From contig KB306459.1 of NCBI GenBank assembly GCA_000328365.1, forward strand, positions 217,976 to 281,975: a DNA stretch of 64,000 nt, in the 5' to 3' direction. A program made the translations under genes and the position numbers. This stretch comes from Capitella teleta (Eukaryota; Annelida; Polychaeta; Capitellidae). Each line of letters begins with the position of its first letter. Within the stretch, counting starts at the first letter, position 1. Below the pieces are notes generated by a model, which was not told the DNA's origin, made no database searches, and saw only the letters and a list, made by a program, of their open reading frames with translations. Of this stretch, positions 48,568-61,750 are shown piece by piece.

Positions 48568-51500
48568 GTACATACCATGATAAGAAACAACGTAGGCGGG
48601 CCAAACATTGGATATCAGATCAGAGAACTGTGTAATAACTTATTCACTCTGAAGTGGCAGGCACATTATTACTCCAGTGTATATTTTTTTCGTGGAGTGG
48701 CAAGTACCCCAGTGGTATGTATTCAAGGCGATCGTATTCATACACAGTAGTGTACACATGTATATACGCACAAAGATGCTCAGCAATGCTGACCTGGGTT
48801 ACGTCACGTGAGATTAGCCTGATTTTAGAAATCAGCTTGAATGGAAGTGTCACATAAAATGTACATTTCCACCTCATTAATCGCGACTAAAGACCACGGA
48901 CCTTCCTTAAACACCATTGGCTTGGCAGTGCAACACCTCATCCAGCCTTGACATCAATTCCATTAGAGGGAAGCCTTTACCATTGATTTCCTATTACTTG
49001 AGCCTTCCGTTGTCTATCCCGTGGTAAGACTCATTTCGCTTCAAGGCCAAAATCGATCACTTCTTCCCAACACTTGCTTTAAACTAACCCTTGACGACCC
49101 TTGTGAACTTGTCATCAGAATTGCTCTTCATAGTTAACTTGTGAGGGAAGGCATGGATTCTGCTTTCGTTAGTGTTATTTTAAATACTCTTGCTACGGAT
49201 TGCTTACGCGATGCATGAGTACATAATTGGCTAGAAATAACGATTAATCACACGAGATGGTGGTGATATGAATTAGTGTACCTATAATGATCAAGAGGTG
49301 ATGTGAGGTCAGCCTTATCAGACTGGCCAGTCTCATATTTAAGTATAATCTTAGGTCAAAGATATTGATAAATGTTTGTGTCCTCAATCTCCATTACGTG
49401 AAATACGATTGACACTCGGATACCAAACACTAAAAATAATTAAGTTTGTGTCTCAGGACAATACACTTGACATTTGAGAGTTCCAGATAAAACTATTGAC
49501 GCATTGGTATTGCTTTGCCAAGTGGAGTTATAGAATATTATCATGACGTCACAAAGTCATTTCCTTTTGTGTCAGGTGCGTACAAGAATATGTCCCCACA
49601 ACTCAAATAATGACATCCCGATTTGCCAAAAGTGGATAACACTTCTCTTCATTGGAGTTATGTTTGCCAGAACTCATAAATATACTGCTGTCGACATTCA
49701 TGTCCTGTGACTGGCGTGAAATGGCCTCCATGTGGTCTGCATTGATGGCCTTCTGATGTGATGTATGATATGAGACCCAGCTGGGATTGCAGATAACATC
49801 CTCTGTACTTTCTAGACATGTTGTGGCAGTGGCTTACCTTAATATTAGCGTTTTGAAAGTGCATCAATGTAGTCTTCACCACTGGAATACGGAATGACAA
49901 AGAACCAATGAATGATGCATAGAATTAGAGAAACACTCATGTGATAGGGTCAGTATCAGGTGCGGATTCCTCTGTTTCCTTGGCTTTGATGCATCATCTA
50001 ATTGGCCTAGTTATCCTCTCTCCTGGGAACTTGCTCCCACTTTAAGATTGGTCACGGATATTCTGTACGCTATTGTTAGCGAAATGACAAGGTCAAAGTC
50101 GATCAGAATTTTACCCTCCGAGACATATGTAGTTGCGTGGCATTTGCAACTTCACTTACCATTGCTACTATTGTCACGTCTGACATTTTTCTCACATAGA
50201 AATACTGACACTTTGGAGACTTCAAGAGCACACACGACCCATCCATGAATTAATGAGAATACTTATTTTTACTAAGGCTGCATGATTATCCCGAATCTGA
50301 TACCCCATGTTGAACTATCCGGTAAATATATTTAATACAGATATGAGTGACCTAGAAAGAACCATCAAACGTACAAATCACCTACATTGCGCTGACGACA
50401 CTCTTCACAACCTACGCTGAGGTAAACGTAATCCATTTCCGCATAAACTCAAACCTATAGAGGCGGTGCATAAATCGTGCCTACAAAGATCATGATACTT
50501 AAACACGACATTACCACATGTCCAGTCAAATTAGCTCAATTCGGGAGGTAATCTAGACATAATTACAACACCAATGGTCTCTAGTGCATATTGTGAGGGA
50601 TGCCACAGCGCATAACATACTAAAAGTTTAAGTGAATATGAATGATGAAACATGGTCATAATTGACCATGGTAATGCCAAAGGGACAGACACGGGTAATT
50701 TTGGCATTTGTAATATATAGGCGCATAATAAATAATATTACATTCTCTAAATACTTTATCACGGGTTTTTGTGAGTAAGTCGGAATTTAGTGACAGTTTA
50801 CTCCGTAATAGACTAACATTGTCCATTGAAATGTTTTAATGGTGTTCAGAGATACTGGAAGATGCGAAATTTGTTATATTTTTGAGGTTAAGTATTTAAA
50901 GAAAATTTGTCGCACCTATAGGTTATATAGGCTAGTTAATGCAAAGTTTGGTCCATAAATCCTGGCAACATAATTGTTTTTAATCTACAAGATGCGGAAT
51001 GGTCTCATGAAAATTTCAAAAATCAGCCGAATCTGTTTGTTGAAAGATAGGTAAATATTTTAGCTAATTAGTACACCTGCTGAGTACCTTGACAAGATCA
51101 AAAGTTACTTTACCTATCAAATTTTAAACATAGTCACGTACGTATCATAATCAAAATAAAGAACTCGATGCGCAAAGTGAGACATGTTATGACAAAGCTC
51201 ATTATGCGCACCTGTAACGTTTCCGTTCGAGTCTAATTAATCACAAGTACAGAAATATCCGAAAGTGACAACAAAGTTATAAACTTTAGTATACTGTACA
51301 TTCATTATCAAGTTTCTCACCAATACCAGTTCTATTATGAGCTCCAAATATTTATGAATTTGACCCAAAATCCTGGGCGCTTGGTAGCTTAATCCCCTAA
51401 ACCACCTGAATGCAATCCAAAATCGCCAGTAAAGAACGAGGTATACGTGTATCGTAATGAGGTCCCAATTGATCAGGCATCTTGAATTTCAATAGTAATT

Positions 51501-53215
51501 TGTTTTTGTTTTTTTTCATTTATAATCGGTTGCTCCGTAGTACTATCAAAATGCATAGTATAGCATACCAATGCATGCTCGTGGGCATCGTGTGCTACTC
51601 TTTGTCTAACGAGCAGACGACGCCACACTGAGCGTTACACAATGGTGTGCTGTTGTGACTGTCTGTTGCAGTATGTGCAGAATACAAATATCATCTGTAA
51701 TCTATCGAAAGGAAAAGAGGGAAATCTTCCTTAGATCGAACTCTACTTCGTTCGAATATCCAGAGATGACGCGTAATTAAATCATATAGTACTATGCAAT
51801 GCCATTTGGAAACAGTTGGATTCGATTCCAATCAATCCTTGAACACATTATATAGTTTGTAATTGCTTTCATAACTACCAAAGCCCAAACAAGCAATATT
51901 CAATGACATCGCTAGTATATGTAAGCACATTGATAGAAGCAACCTACATAATTATAAAGAAGCCGACTGACTGAGTGAATCCGCTATGCACTTTACTTAC
52001 GAAATGCTCGCAGAAGTAAGAAATACGATGTATTGTCGAATAAGAGAAACAAGCATTATGCGCCTGAATCTTTGCTATCAGTTGGCAAGTGTTCTTATAA
52101 ATGAGCGCACAGTTCGGCTCGCTGCAGTTATAAGAATCATGGGCTGGAGAGCTCTTTATAACCTGAGATGTATTTTGTGGATCAAGCTGCACGAACGAAC
52201 TGAGTATTGGCATCGATTGGGGTAATGATGATGATAATAAAAACGTTGTTTAAAACAATTGACATGAGCATAGTGTTATATAGCATTGTTTGTGTGGTTT
52301 ACATTGCCAAAAATTACATGACTATTATAATGTGTAATTTGGTAAGGGTGCTCCAAGAAATAATTATTAAATAGCTAGGGTATTTATTGTTCCTAAATGA
52401 ATTATATTAATAAACGAATAGTTAAATCGCTATCAGTCTCAAAGCTCAACTTTGATGTATTGCATGACAATAATGACTCAAATTTTCCCCCGGTCACATA
52501 TTTCCGAAGTTGTAATAAGTAACACCTTACCGAAAAGGTTACAGGTGCGCATTATTCTCAAACCTAATTATGTTCATTTTATTTTAATTTTGATTCCCTT
52601 CATTTTGATATCCTATGTGACTCTGTTTACGTGATTATTGTTAGCTTGTTCTACTTAAATAATTAATTAACGTTCCACTATAGCGATTCACTTAGACATT
52701 TAGTATGTTAATTAGGATGTTACCCCGCATAGTATTCCATTGTGACCGTTTGTGTTGCAATTTTGTCTACCTTGAATCTTATTTCTGGACTATCAATCAA
52801 CTTCCAATGCATCATATCAACAACAGCAAAATTAAACCCAAACGAACGCATAATTTCTTGGAACACCTTTTCACACGACTGCACACGGGAAAAACACCTT
52901 GATAAACAAAACAAAACTCTCATTTGGCCTTTAAGCTTTAATCAGGACATAACACATGCTTCCCAAACACCACAACCAAGTAAACAAGCATGCACTTGTT
53001 CAATACCATCTCACCTACGACATCCCATATTGGGGACAAACACAAAAGAAACGTATTACAGATATGACCATTTTGTATATTTAGCTAACAACATCACTGA
53101 AAATACCACTTACATCGCTCAAATGTATCCTGCTCTCCATTAATAGAGAGAAAAAAAGGCGGATATTAAATACTCGATACCAGATAATCTGTATTATGTC
53201 ACAAACCGTGCATCC
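48568..53215. other. gene-free AT-rich stretch
   Basis: About 4.6 kb. It contains a CRE palindrome at 49544-49551. Frames at 51944-52225 occur on both strands and are shadows. The 133-codon plus frame at 52742-53143 is the longest here but has no recognised domain or splice support. Nothing is called. Confidence 0.45.
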
Positions 53216-53318
53216 TTTTTTTTTTTTTTTATTTTTGCCTGACTGGAATCAACATAATTTGGCGGAATTAAGCTTCACTTTTCATCGTTAGTTGTTTTTT
53301 TTTTTTTTTTTTTTTTTT
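53216..53318. repeat. two poly(T) tracts
   Basis: A 15-T run at 53216-53230 and a 24-T run at 53295-53318 with about 60 unrelated bases between. On the minus strand these are A-tails, but no SINE or LINE body is recognised. Confidence 0.85.
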
Positions 53319-53690
53319 ATTGTAACGAAGTTGCATAAAATTGCAATTATACATTAATCGGTAAGCATAATTCGGTTAAATAAGATAAAATCAAATAAAT
53401 ATGCAAAAATGGAATGTGAATTTGTGAATTTCACCGTAAAATGTGTAAAATAAATAAGAAATTGCTGAGCGTAACAAAAATATACCCAAGATGCAATTCG
53501 TGCATTAAAAGTTCACAGTAAAACATTTTTATTTTATTTTTTTCATTTTTTCACAGTATCCGTGTTCTCAACTTTGATGCTAAACAGTGTGCCTATATTG
53601 AATACCAATAAAAAGAAAGTCAAGCACATGATTTTATAATTTATAATAACTAGCTACTTTCGAAAAGCAAACATTCTAAAGTGATATTAC

Positions 53691-53750
53691 ACCCGAGAGA
53701 CCAAAGCCAAATGAGCTTTCGGTCGTTTGCGGCACAATCTGCCGATTACG
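53691..53750 (-). repeat. dispersed repeat family F, copy 2 (inverted)
   Basis: The reverse complement matches 45081-45138 over about 55 bases centred on AGCTCATTTGGCTTTGGTCTC. The flanks differ. The 86-codon and 64-codon minus frames that start near here are two readings of the same DNA and are not called as genes. Confidence 0.65.
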
Positions 53751-56700
53751 AAGGTAGCCGATCTGGTTTCTTGCCCAAGGACAACGTCTCCTTTGAGGCC
53801 ATTTGCTTTTGCCACAAACTGCTTCCTTGGCGCTAAGAACGAGGCACAGGGACCACGGTTTGGAATTGCATGATGATGCACAAATCGCCATTGAGGGAAA
53901 GATCAACTGATCGTTCGAGTCCGAAATTTCACCCAAACTTATTAGATGAGAGCAAACAGACGGGGGAATGCGTGCTTCAGTTTATCCAATAAATGCTGTT
54001 TTGAGAACAAGCGAATGTGCCGATCATGAATATAACGACATTTGTGTACTTTTTGCTACAAAAAGCCATAGTCGGATTTTCAGACAATTTTAAAGCGTGA
54101 TTAGATCGTATTAGGCTGGGACTAGCTAATCTAGTGTCAAGCGTTTAACTTATAACCTCTAATAAAGGGCTATCTCGGATGAGATATGAAAGCTGAAAGA
54201 GTGCCTTGCAAACTTTGATTGAATAAACTGAGAGGCTCAGCCGTGTACAACTATAGACCCACTCGGCTCCGCGGTGCTGCTAAACTGCTCAACAAGGCAA
54301 TACACTGCCTGTCAACGTGAAAAAAATAGATACAGGCTAGGAACCCCTGCAGTCTATCGATGATTGTTAGAGGAGGCCCCGCCCACACTTATCCATGAGA
54401 AGTGTCGGGAGGAGCCGTAACCCATGCGCCATTGCACTCATAGAAGGATGTTAGGTTTTGCGGTTGACTCAAAGCAAAGATACATGTGAGTAACCTAAGG
54501 CTGTAAGGCAGGTGGTGTTGAATTCGAACAACGCGTGAGAACTTCGGATGGAATGGAGACGTAAGCAGATGGCCCTGACACGGCATCCATCTCATTCTAG
54601 AGGCAAAAACTAACTCGCTATGGCAGTCAGTTATGCGCTGAACTGTGCCGCAGAAGGGGGAAGCAGTTTACTTTGGCGCATGAGCACCGACAAACGATAA
54701 GTTTAAGGCGTTGGGTCAGCGCCCCCGAGACTTCGCTGGTAATAAGCCTGATGGCCGCCTGCTAACCTTAGGAATCTATCTGACAATGAAAGGGAATGTG
54801 ACATTATTATGTTTATGCAATTGACATTTTTTATTACATGTATGTTTCTGTATAAGTATTGCCTATGCCGGGAGACTGATGTTATACGTGTATTTATGCA
54901 GCTAATATATTTCACTCGAAGATTTCCGATTGAGTGAATCGAACGCCCAAACCCAAGGTCCATATTCAATCGAACAAACTTGTATCTATAATATATATCC
55001 AGTTCTTCCTACAGACATATGTTACATTATCAAAGTGCAATTACTACAGAGATGTAGCGATGAAAAGCAAAAAGCAATTGGCATTCCTTATGTCTGATCA
55101 ATCAATCAAGAGTATGTTGTTTCGTCAATGCACTTGGGTATGAATCAGCAGAGTCATCAACGCTCTGTTTAGCGTTTGGGGTTGAGTAGAAGATATGATT
55201 GTTCACAAATGGACTCATGTTGGATCTTGGACAAGGGATAACTAAATATATGGAAATAATGACTGCCCAACTGAATCCCCACATGATTTAAATATTTTAC
55301 TACGATGGATGTTGTAATACATGATCAGCAAACAGAGTGTACCTAAGTTCATTAGAGATGGGCTGCTTGTGGATATTAAGAATGTCTACAACTCAAATGA
55401 AGGACATTCTTGTTTGAATTGGTCAAACAAAAGTTGGAACATCTGGAGAATGTCGTGTAAATGCTTCCTGAAATGATACTGCAGCTTGGATTGGGGAAGG
55501 ATCATTGCCTGATCTCCCCTGGTGGTGAGTCAAGGTAAATAATATATACATGCAATATGACATAAAAGAAACACAAATAAAATCAAATACTAAAATTTAA
55601 ACACCTGTTTGCTCTAAATGCACAAATCAGTCAGCGACTTGTGATTGGGCTCAAAAGATAATGCTCATAAACTGCACAGTAATAGAATAATTTCCTGACA
55701 TAGGCGGTTGCACATAATTATATGAAGCATTACCATAAATATGCGTGTGCCGGCCTACATTCGTGACATTGGATTTTGTTTACGGAGTGTACGTGTTCGT
55801 CCTCTATTCTTTTTTAAGGGACGGACATAAAAATAAAGCTTAAGTAAAGCTGGTGTTTGGATTAAGCCAATTATTCATGCACTGTTGCATCAAAGTGAGC
55901 CCTATCATGCAAGATAATTAATCAATTCAATGGAAAACTTACAAAAGCCATTGCACTTGTTTGATGTCCTTCGTCATTGGATACACCCCATGAAGTATAT
56001 AGGCTATATGTTTCATCTAGATCAACAACATCGAGTCAGTAAATCATCCACCAACATATGAGGACAAGGGTGTGTTGATTGTTAAAATATTTGCGTCCTA
56101 ACTAAAACGCTAAATGTGCTTTACTGGAATTTCTAATTGAATATTTGACAGGTTCAAGGGATCTAAAGGTTAACTAAGGGGTGGTAGCAAACATAGTGAT
56201 TCCATTCGTTCGTACATTTTGCATTATACAAAATAAGGCATTTAAAGCTCTTTGCTCAGTCCAAGAAAAAAATAACGACTTGAACTTATGCAAAATATGC
56301 CAAACAACTCGCTCACCCGGAATGCCACATATAATAACTCCTAATATCAAACATAACAAATTAGGAATTAAAAATACATTCAATATAAAGAAGGACATTT
56401 ATCGAAGCCACATCGTTGATGCAAAAAAGGAAACAGTTGCCAACTCTTTGGGTGCAGAAGGGTTTCTCTTAATGATGGCAAACGGCCTGACAAATCCTTT
56501 CGTTGTCTCGTCCATGGATCACTGCCGCTGTTCAGGAGTATCGGCCTCTTGAGCCCCCTTCTTGACAGGTAAGTGATGACGTCGTCTGCACACCGCAGGG
56601 AATATTTGTCAACGGGATGCCTGAATGGATCCGCATGACATCTTCACACTGTGCTGCCTTTAATGAACCCATATAATATTGCTCAGTGTCTTCACAGCTT

Positions 56701-58486
56701 ACCAGCAATGATGGAGGCAATTACGCAGGTGAATGAACATTGAAGGATAATTCAAATCGATGGCAAGCGACCTATTATCCATAGGCTACCCGGCTCTGCC
56801 ATAATATAGTTGCATTGCTTTCAGAATTTTTGTCAATGAGACAACACATGATGAAATGATCAACTGATTTTCTGAATTGAACTTTCAACAATATGTTAAT
56901 CGCATAGCTTATTAAATAATTATATTATTAATCTAACGTTGCATCATTTGAATTCAGATGAAGCTATGCTTCACAAGTGCTCTTTCCGTACCACTCTAAA
57001 TACATCTTACAGAATAGCGTGTTCGGAAAAAACACCTGACTGAGTAATTAACACGAGTTCAGGTAATCACTCAACGTGAATCGCCATAAGAATTCCTAGC
57101 ACAAGTCCTCACCTGTCTGTTGATTAGAAGGATCACTGTATCATGTGAGGCTTGTACTCTGACATAATTATATGCATACCCCGTGTGCATTGTCAGTTTT
57201 ATTTTTATTTTCAACGTTTTGGATTATAATTATCGATACGGACAATTATTGGGCCTCCGATCTGAGGCATTTATGGAACTCATCATGTAAATAATTTGTA
57301 TGTTATATGTCTATATCGGTGATATTTTTGTAGTATTATTGGGTTCTTTGCTCACATGTTCTCACTTTCGATTTGCCTCAAGAACCATTCAAACCTCAAA
57401 TTGATTTGAACCTGTAGAAATGAACTCATAGTGATTATTCAGTTATCGCAGAGCAATCTCTAAAAAGGACAAAGTTGAAAAATCTGCGCAAAATTGTGTG
57501 TTTCCAAACAACTGATACACACCCTAAAATTATTTTTTAAATATCCTCTTACTTTGAAGAAGTGAGGTATTTTGGATAATATCAAATTGGTATCTGATTT
57601 CAGCAAACATGTTGACGATTTATATCGCATACAATTAAGCGATTAATTACCGCTGTTGCTGTGAAGGATGACGGAGGTCATTGTATAAGATATTTGGCAA
57701 TGACCCCAGGGAGGCTTCTTGTGTTTAAGGGTGATGGTAGCAAGGAAAGAGGGCATGTGCCCGTGATATGAATATCGACACTATAGCCTCTTTTGCTACT
57801 ATAAATTATCACGAAGTTATTAGTTATCGCATGGAATCATGTTGAGCACTTCCTTCGGAGGACTTCTTTTGTCTTGCTGTAATTATCCCACTCCAAAGAA
57901 AGGGCAGCGTTTTGTGGAGCAAATTGGTGTCTCATTCCAGTCTACAATGGCCCAAGGACATAGCTCTTATTTTCCAAATGCCGATATCGTGAATATAATG
58001 TGCAGAGATTAAAGAAAATATCATTATCAAGTTATCGATAATAATAAATAGTTATCAATATTATCTTCAAAATTCATAAATGATGTAGTAGTTATTGCAT
58101 GGCGTGAGAAAAAAAGAAACGCAAATGCTAGCTGTATGACGATAAACAAATTGATAACGTCATCAGGACATGAAGTTATGGATCGGCTCAGTTGCTGACG
58201 ATTTTGAGAAGCGTGGAACAGTAGTCTGGTGTCAACCCTTGTCTAATGCGAAGCAGTTGCTCAGAACCCCATTGTGCATTTGTTGAGTGTTGCAGTGAAA
58301 ACCATTGAAATATTCGTTAATCAATAAAATAGTTATCTCATTAACTCGACCGTCGTCTTGTCATTTTCTGAATAACTCTGTTAGGAGTGCATGCATGTAC
58401 AACGAACGACGCGACTTTCTTCCAGTGGACGATGCGTTTCAAATGGGTGTTGACACATTTTTTGGGTAATATCGAGCAAAATTGGA
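53751..58486. other. gene-free stretch
   Basis: About 4.7 kb. The part at 54200-54780 is noticeably more GC-rich but shows no domain. The 123-codon plus frame at 56181-56552 has a minus-strand shadow and no recognised family. Nothing is called. Confidence 0.45.
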
Positions 58487-59303
58487 TTAACACATTCACC
58501 GCCAAGGCATTTTCGGGACGATACCCCTATACCGCCACGCATTTTACTCAAAAAGCCTTGACTTTACCGCTCTGTAATTTCTATATGAACGCACGCATTT
58601 CTACATATTTAACATATTAGGATAGATCGTTCTTTTGTGAATCTAACCATATAAGATTCAACATCATACATGCAATTACATGTACTGAAATACAGCTCTG
58701 AACAACACACACTTTGGTGAAAACCACACCTTCGCAAGCAAAAAGCTGAGAAAATCGCAGTTTTCTCTCAGCTACCAGTATGACCGGCATAACACGCATT
58801 GTGATTACAGAGGTTACGTTGTGTAGGCATAACTATTACCGCACGATAACGACCCCGGTAATTACCACATCAAAGGGTGAGAATAACAGTTATAAAATCG
58901 GGAGTTTGAGTCGGTCACCAACTTCAGTAACTTGGCTTTCAATCGCTAATTAGCTCGCTTTCTCAAATCCTTTTTGCATCACAAACCCGCACTGTTGTTA
59001 GAGAGATGCCTTGAAAACACTGCTTTGATGTGTGGCATAAAAGTATGCCGAATTAGGAATAGTCGGTTGGAATAACCTGATAACTTATTTATTGATCAGT
59101 GTGCCTAAACCAAAGACGGAGGCACACGTGTATTATTATAATTGTACTTGAAAGGAAAACCAGGGTACGTACACCTGTATTCTCTTGCAAAGTGCAAAGA
59201 GAATGATGCTACACCTCTGTACATGTATATAATCAAGAATGACAAAATAAAGATTAGGAATTGCTTCCGGTTCACGAATACGTGTGGTTTATTGAATTTA
59301 GAT

Positions 59304-59516
59304 CTATTCTACATCAGAAAAATTAGCTTGAGAATGGTATTTTGAAAAGCATTGTCCTTTATGTAGTGGAACCTTGCACTCAGCGCAAATATATCTAGTT
59401 TCTCTTCGCTGTCCATTTCGGGTGCATTCTCGGCAATTCCTACTCGGATACTTTTTCTTTCTCTTTTTCTTTGTCTTTTCTTTGTCTTTTATTTTCTTTT
59501 TCTTTGTCTCGTTATC
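59304..59516 (-). pseudogene. piggyBac transposase C-terminal cysteine-rich domain
   Basis: The minus-strand frame ends at a natural stop (59304-59306) and contains CRECTRNGQRRETRYICAEC, then KVPLHKG and QCFSKYH. This is the conserved piggyBac tail: C-x2-C, the Gly-x-Arg-Arg-Glu-Thr-Arg-Tyr core, C-x2-C, Pro-Leu, then Cys-Phe-x-x-Tyr-His. It forms a zinc-binding RING/PHD-like fold that contacts the transposon ends. One position usually occupied by Cys (after Pro-Leu) is His here. A Lys/Thr/Glu-rich stretch precedes the domain and appears as a CTTTGTCTTTT-type tract on the plus strand. Upstream the frame closes with a stop, and the catalytic Asp residues are not recognised. The plus-strand frame of 162 codons at 59374-59862 is a shadow of this. 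Confidence 0.8.
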
Positions 59517-60504
59517 TCATAACTCCCGTGAGTTACATCAATACACCGATCTCGACTTGCGACCCCATGTTGCTCCCATATCACGCGTTTCGCCAGACAC
59601 TGGTCGCTGTTGGAAAGCGAAGAAGGCCGCCAAGCCAGCGTGGGCGGCATATCTTGAAAACTTCAAAGAAAACTTCAAAGAAATTCATATTCGGGAAACC
59701 CTTATGTTTACAGTTATATCGACGACAAACAATAGAAACAGGCGCCGGTCACCCTTCCTCACTAATTGTCTGGCTTTCAAGAAACACCTCATGAGAAAGA
59801 ATTATTTTGATCTCAAATTCTCTGCGTTCCTCGTTTTTATATCGAAGGAATCTGACATATAGTGATATATTATAATTACACTATATATTATATATTATAA
59901 TTATGCGATATATTATATCGGAACTTGTGGTCCTTCATTGCTGGATATGCATTCAAAATTTTATTCATTGGCAAGAGATCTGTGAGTTGTAGAAACAATG
60001 CTGGTAGTGTATACGTGTATATATGCTTATTTTTGTCCATACATTTCATGTGTATTTACACACGGCCGAAAAAATTTGACGCAAGCCTTGATTGAGGGGA
60101 GGATGAATATACTAGTACAGGACATATACATGTATACGAGGTAAATACATCGTACATACATATCTTCTTATTTTTTTCAATAACTCATCACATAATTATA
60201 CATTTACCAGTACACCAGCATTCAAGCTGAACACCCGCATTGCCCAATTGCTGTGAAAACTATTCGCTTCACTGCTTCACCTCGAGTCGTGATCGCTTCG
60301 CTGCATACTTTCGGCAGCGGTCTATCACAAATCAATCGGTAACTGCTATATAAACTTCAGAAGTACAAGGATTATTGATTGGTTTAGGAACATATATCCG
60401 TAAAATCATGATATAATCATAGATGCACACGGTCAAACTCTTAGGTATTTTCAGAGATGATGCGCAAGAGGTTATAGCACCCGCATATAGCAAAAAGTGC
60501 AAAA

Positions 60505-60572
60505 CACGGAAATCTCCGTGTTTGGCGGAGAAGCGTTGGGCACGCAAGCACGGAAATCTCCGTGTTTGGCGG
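60505..60572. repeat. duplicated palindromic subterminal repeat of the piggyBac relic
   Basis: CACGGAAATCTCCGTGTTTG followed by GCGG occurs at 60505-60528 and again at 60549-60572 (offset 44). Each copy contains a short palindrome (CACGGA, AATC, TCCGTG; nine-base arms in the first copy). The pair lies just inside the right inverted end of the element and probably represents transposase or host-factor binding repeats. Confidence 0.8.
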
Positions 60573-60584
60573 TGAATGTGTTAA

Positions 60585-60975
60585 TATGACCAAACCAATG
60601 CATGGATAATTTTAATATTATTATAATTCTACTGGCCGGAGACCTTGCTATTATCGTAAATATTCATCAACGGTTGGAAACAGTGCATAATACAATGCTG
60701 ATAGATTCTGGCAATTTCGTTTAAGGAATAAATATATCACGAGTTTACACCAATTTATTAATTTGGACGAGGTCAAGGATTTACTGCGGATTTGATTGCT
60801 TCACAGTCTGTTTAGAGATCAACTGATTTTTGCCATTTATATAGTGATGTGTAGCCACCCAATTTTTTGGGTCACGTGCTCACTACTCAGGAATGCATAT
60901 TAGATATATGAGAGTGAGCGATAGCGTTACGGAGATTGATTTGATAAAATTATTGTTGTTCTTATAAAGTAACTG
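60585..60975. other. gene-free stretch between piggyBac relic and SINE
   Basis: AT-rich unique sequence. No open frame or repeat is recognised. Confidence 0.5.
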
Positions 60976-61165
60976 AGAGGTGGTGGCCAAGTGGTTGGCG
61001 CGAGTGGTTCGCCTCGAAAGGGCTTTGCGCTGGCCATTGTAGGTTCGAAGCCAGCCACCAACCTTATGTCTTTTGGTAAGGCACTTAACTCCTGCTTACC
61101 TCCTTGGACCACATAAGTCTCAGTTGCTTCAGGACCCCACAAAAAAAAAAAAAAAAAAAAAAAAA
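60976..61165 (+). mobile_element. tRNA-Ser-like SINE with 25-A tail
   Basis: The head is tRNA-like. GTGGCCAAGTGGTTGG (60983-60998) is an A box of the serine/leucine tRNA type. GGTTCGAAGCC (61042-61052) is a near-perfect B box, with the closing CAGCCACC pairing back to GGTGGTGGC at the start. The roughly 60-base body has CTTTTGGTAAGGCACTTAACT, a string typical of SINE/LINE tails in invertebrates, and ends in 25 A residues (61141-61165). The element is about 190 bp and looks nearly full length. It is not a working tRNA: the anticodon arm does not fold cleanly. Reading direction is plus. The 81-codon minus frame over it is a shadow. Confidence 0.85.
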
Positions 61166-61750
61166 GGCGCATGTGGGTTTGTGGGCTTCGACAGACTGAG
61201 AAAGAAGGTTAGAGAGCAGTCCATGCAACCCATCTATATAGGTGCTCCTTTCTGCATCGGAGAATGCAAATTGGGTTAAACAGCAACGGCAGTTTTATTC
61301 CGTGTTTAGGACATCACCTCCCATCTACATTCGTAATGTTTGTTAAATTAATGTCGCCAAAGCTCATTTCAAGATTGCGGACTTTATTTCATCTGAGACA
61401 TTAGCGCATCTTTTAAGTATCGTATAATTATGCAGCAAAGCTTGCTATGAATGATGGAAACATAATGGTTGACCGTGCTTCGTACTTAAGTAATGTGCAA
61501 AAGAACACTGCTTGCCAATGCCTTTATAGTTCGGTTAAATCATGTTTGGAGCTTGAAATTACATAGTTTGTATAGAGCTCAAGTATTTTATTGCTATGTG
61601 TTCGTAAAGTTTGTGACCCGAGATTAATGAATCCTGGTGAACATTATTACGATGATGTACTTACTTTGGAATACCATCTTGCCTAACTTTACTGGCCTTG
61701 AAAAACGGCATTGTTATATTACTGAATTCGGTTGTTTCGTTATTTCTGTA
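61166..61750. other. gene-free stretch
   Basis: Unique AT-rich sequence between the SINE and family E copy 2. Nothing recognised. Confidence 0.5.

Larger units (their letters stand above)
58487..60584 (-). mobile_element. piggyBac-type DNA transposon relic, about 2.1 kb
   Basis: The ends are perfect 19-base inverted repeats that include the TTAA target: TTAACACATTCACCGCCAA at 58487-58505 and its exact complement at 60566-60584. TTAA on both sides is the hallmark target duplication of the piggyBac superfamily. Inside, the minus strand at 59304-59516 encodes a piggyBac-type C-terminal cysteine-rich region, so the transposase ran from the right end towards the left. Both ends carry a second CCGCCA about 33 to 44 bases inwards, as in the subterminal repeats of this group. 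Only about 1.1 kb lies between the right end and the cysteine-rich region, less than a full transposase needs, and I find no intact N-terminal or catalytic part. This is a decayed or internally deleted copy. Confidence 0.75.

Noticed and set aside
54389-54595. Possible similarity of 54440-54600 to 63130-63330 (both can be read as MRWM at the start of a minus frame)
   Set aside because: Only the GCATCCATCTCA core agrees well; the rest could not be aligned convincingly by eye.
56181-56552. 123-codon plus-strand frame
   Set aside because: A Cys-x2-Cys pair is present but not part of any zinc-finger pattern I recognise; the minus strand is also open over much of it.
59374-59862. 162-codon plus-strand open frame
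   Set aside because: It is antisense to the piggyBac cysteine-rich domain; the poly-Phe part is the complement of the Lys-rich linker.
60976-61055. A genuine tRNA-Ser gene
   Set aside because: A and B boxes are good, but the anticodon arm does not fold and the sequence runs into a SINE body with a poly(A) tail.
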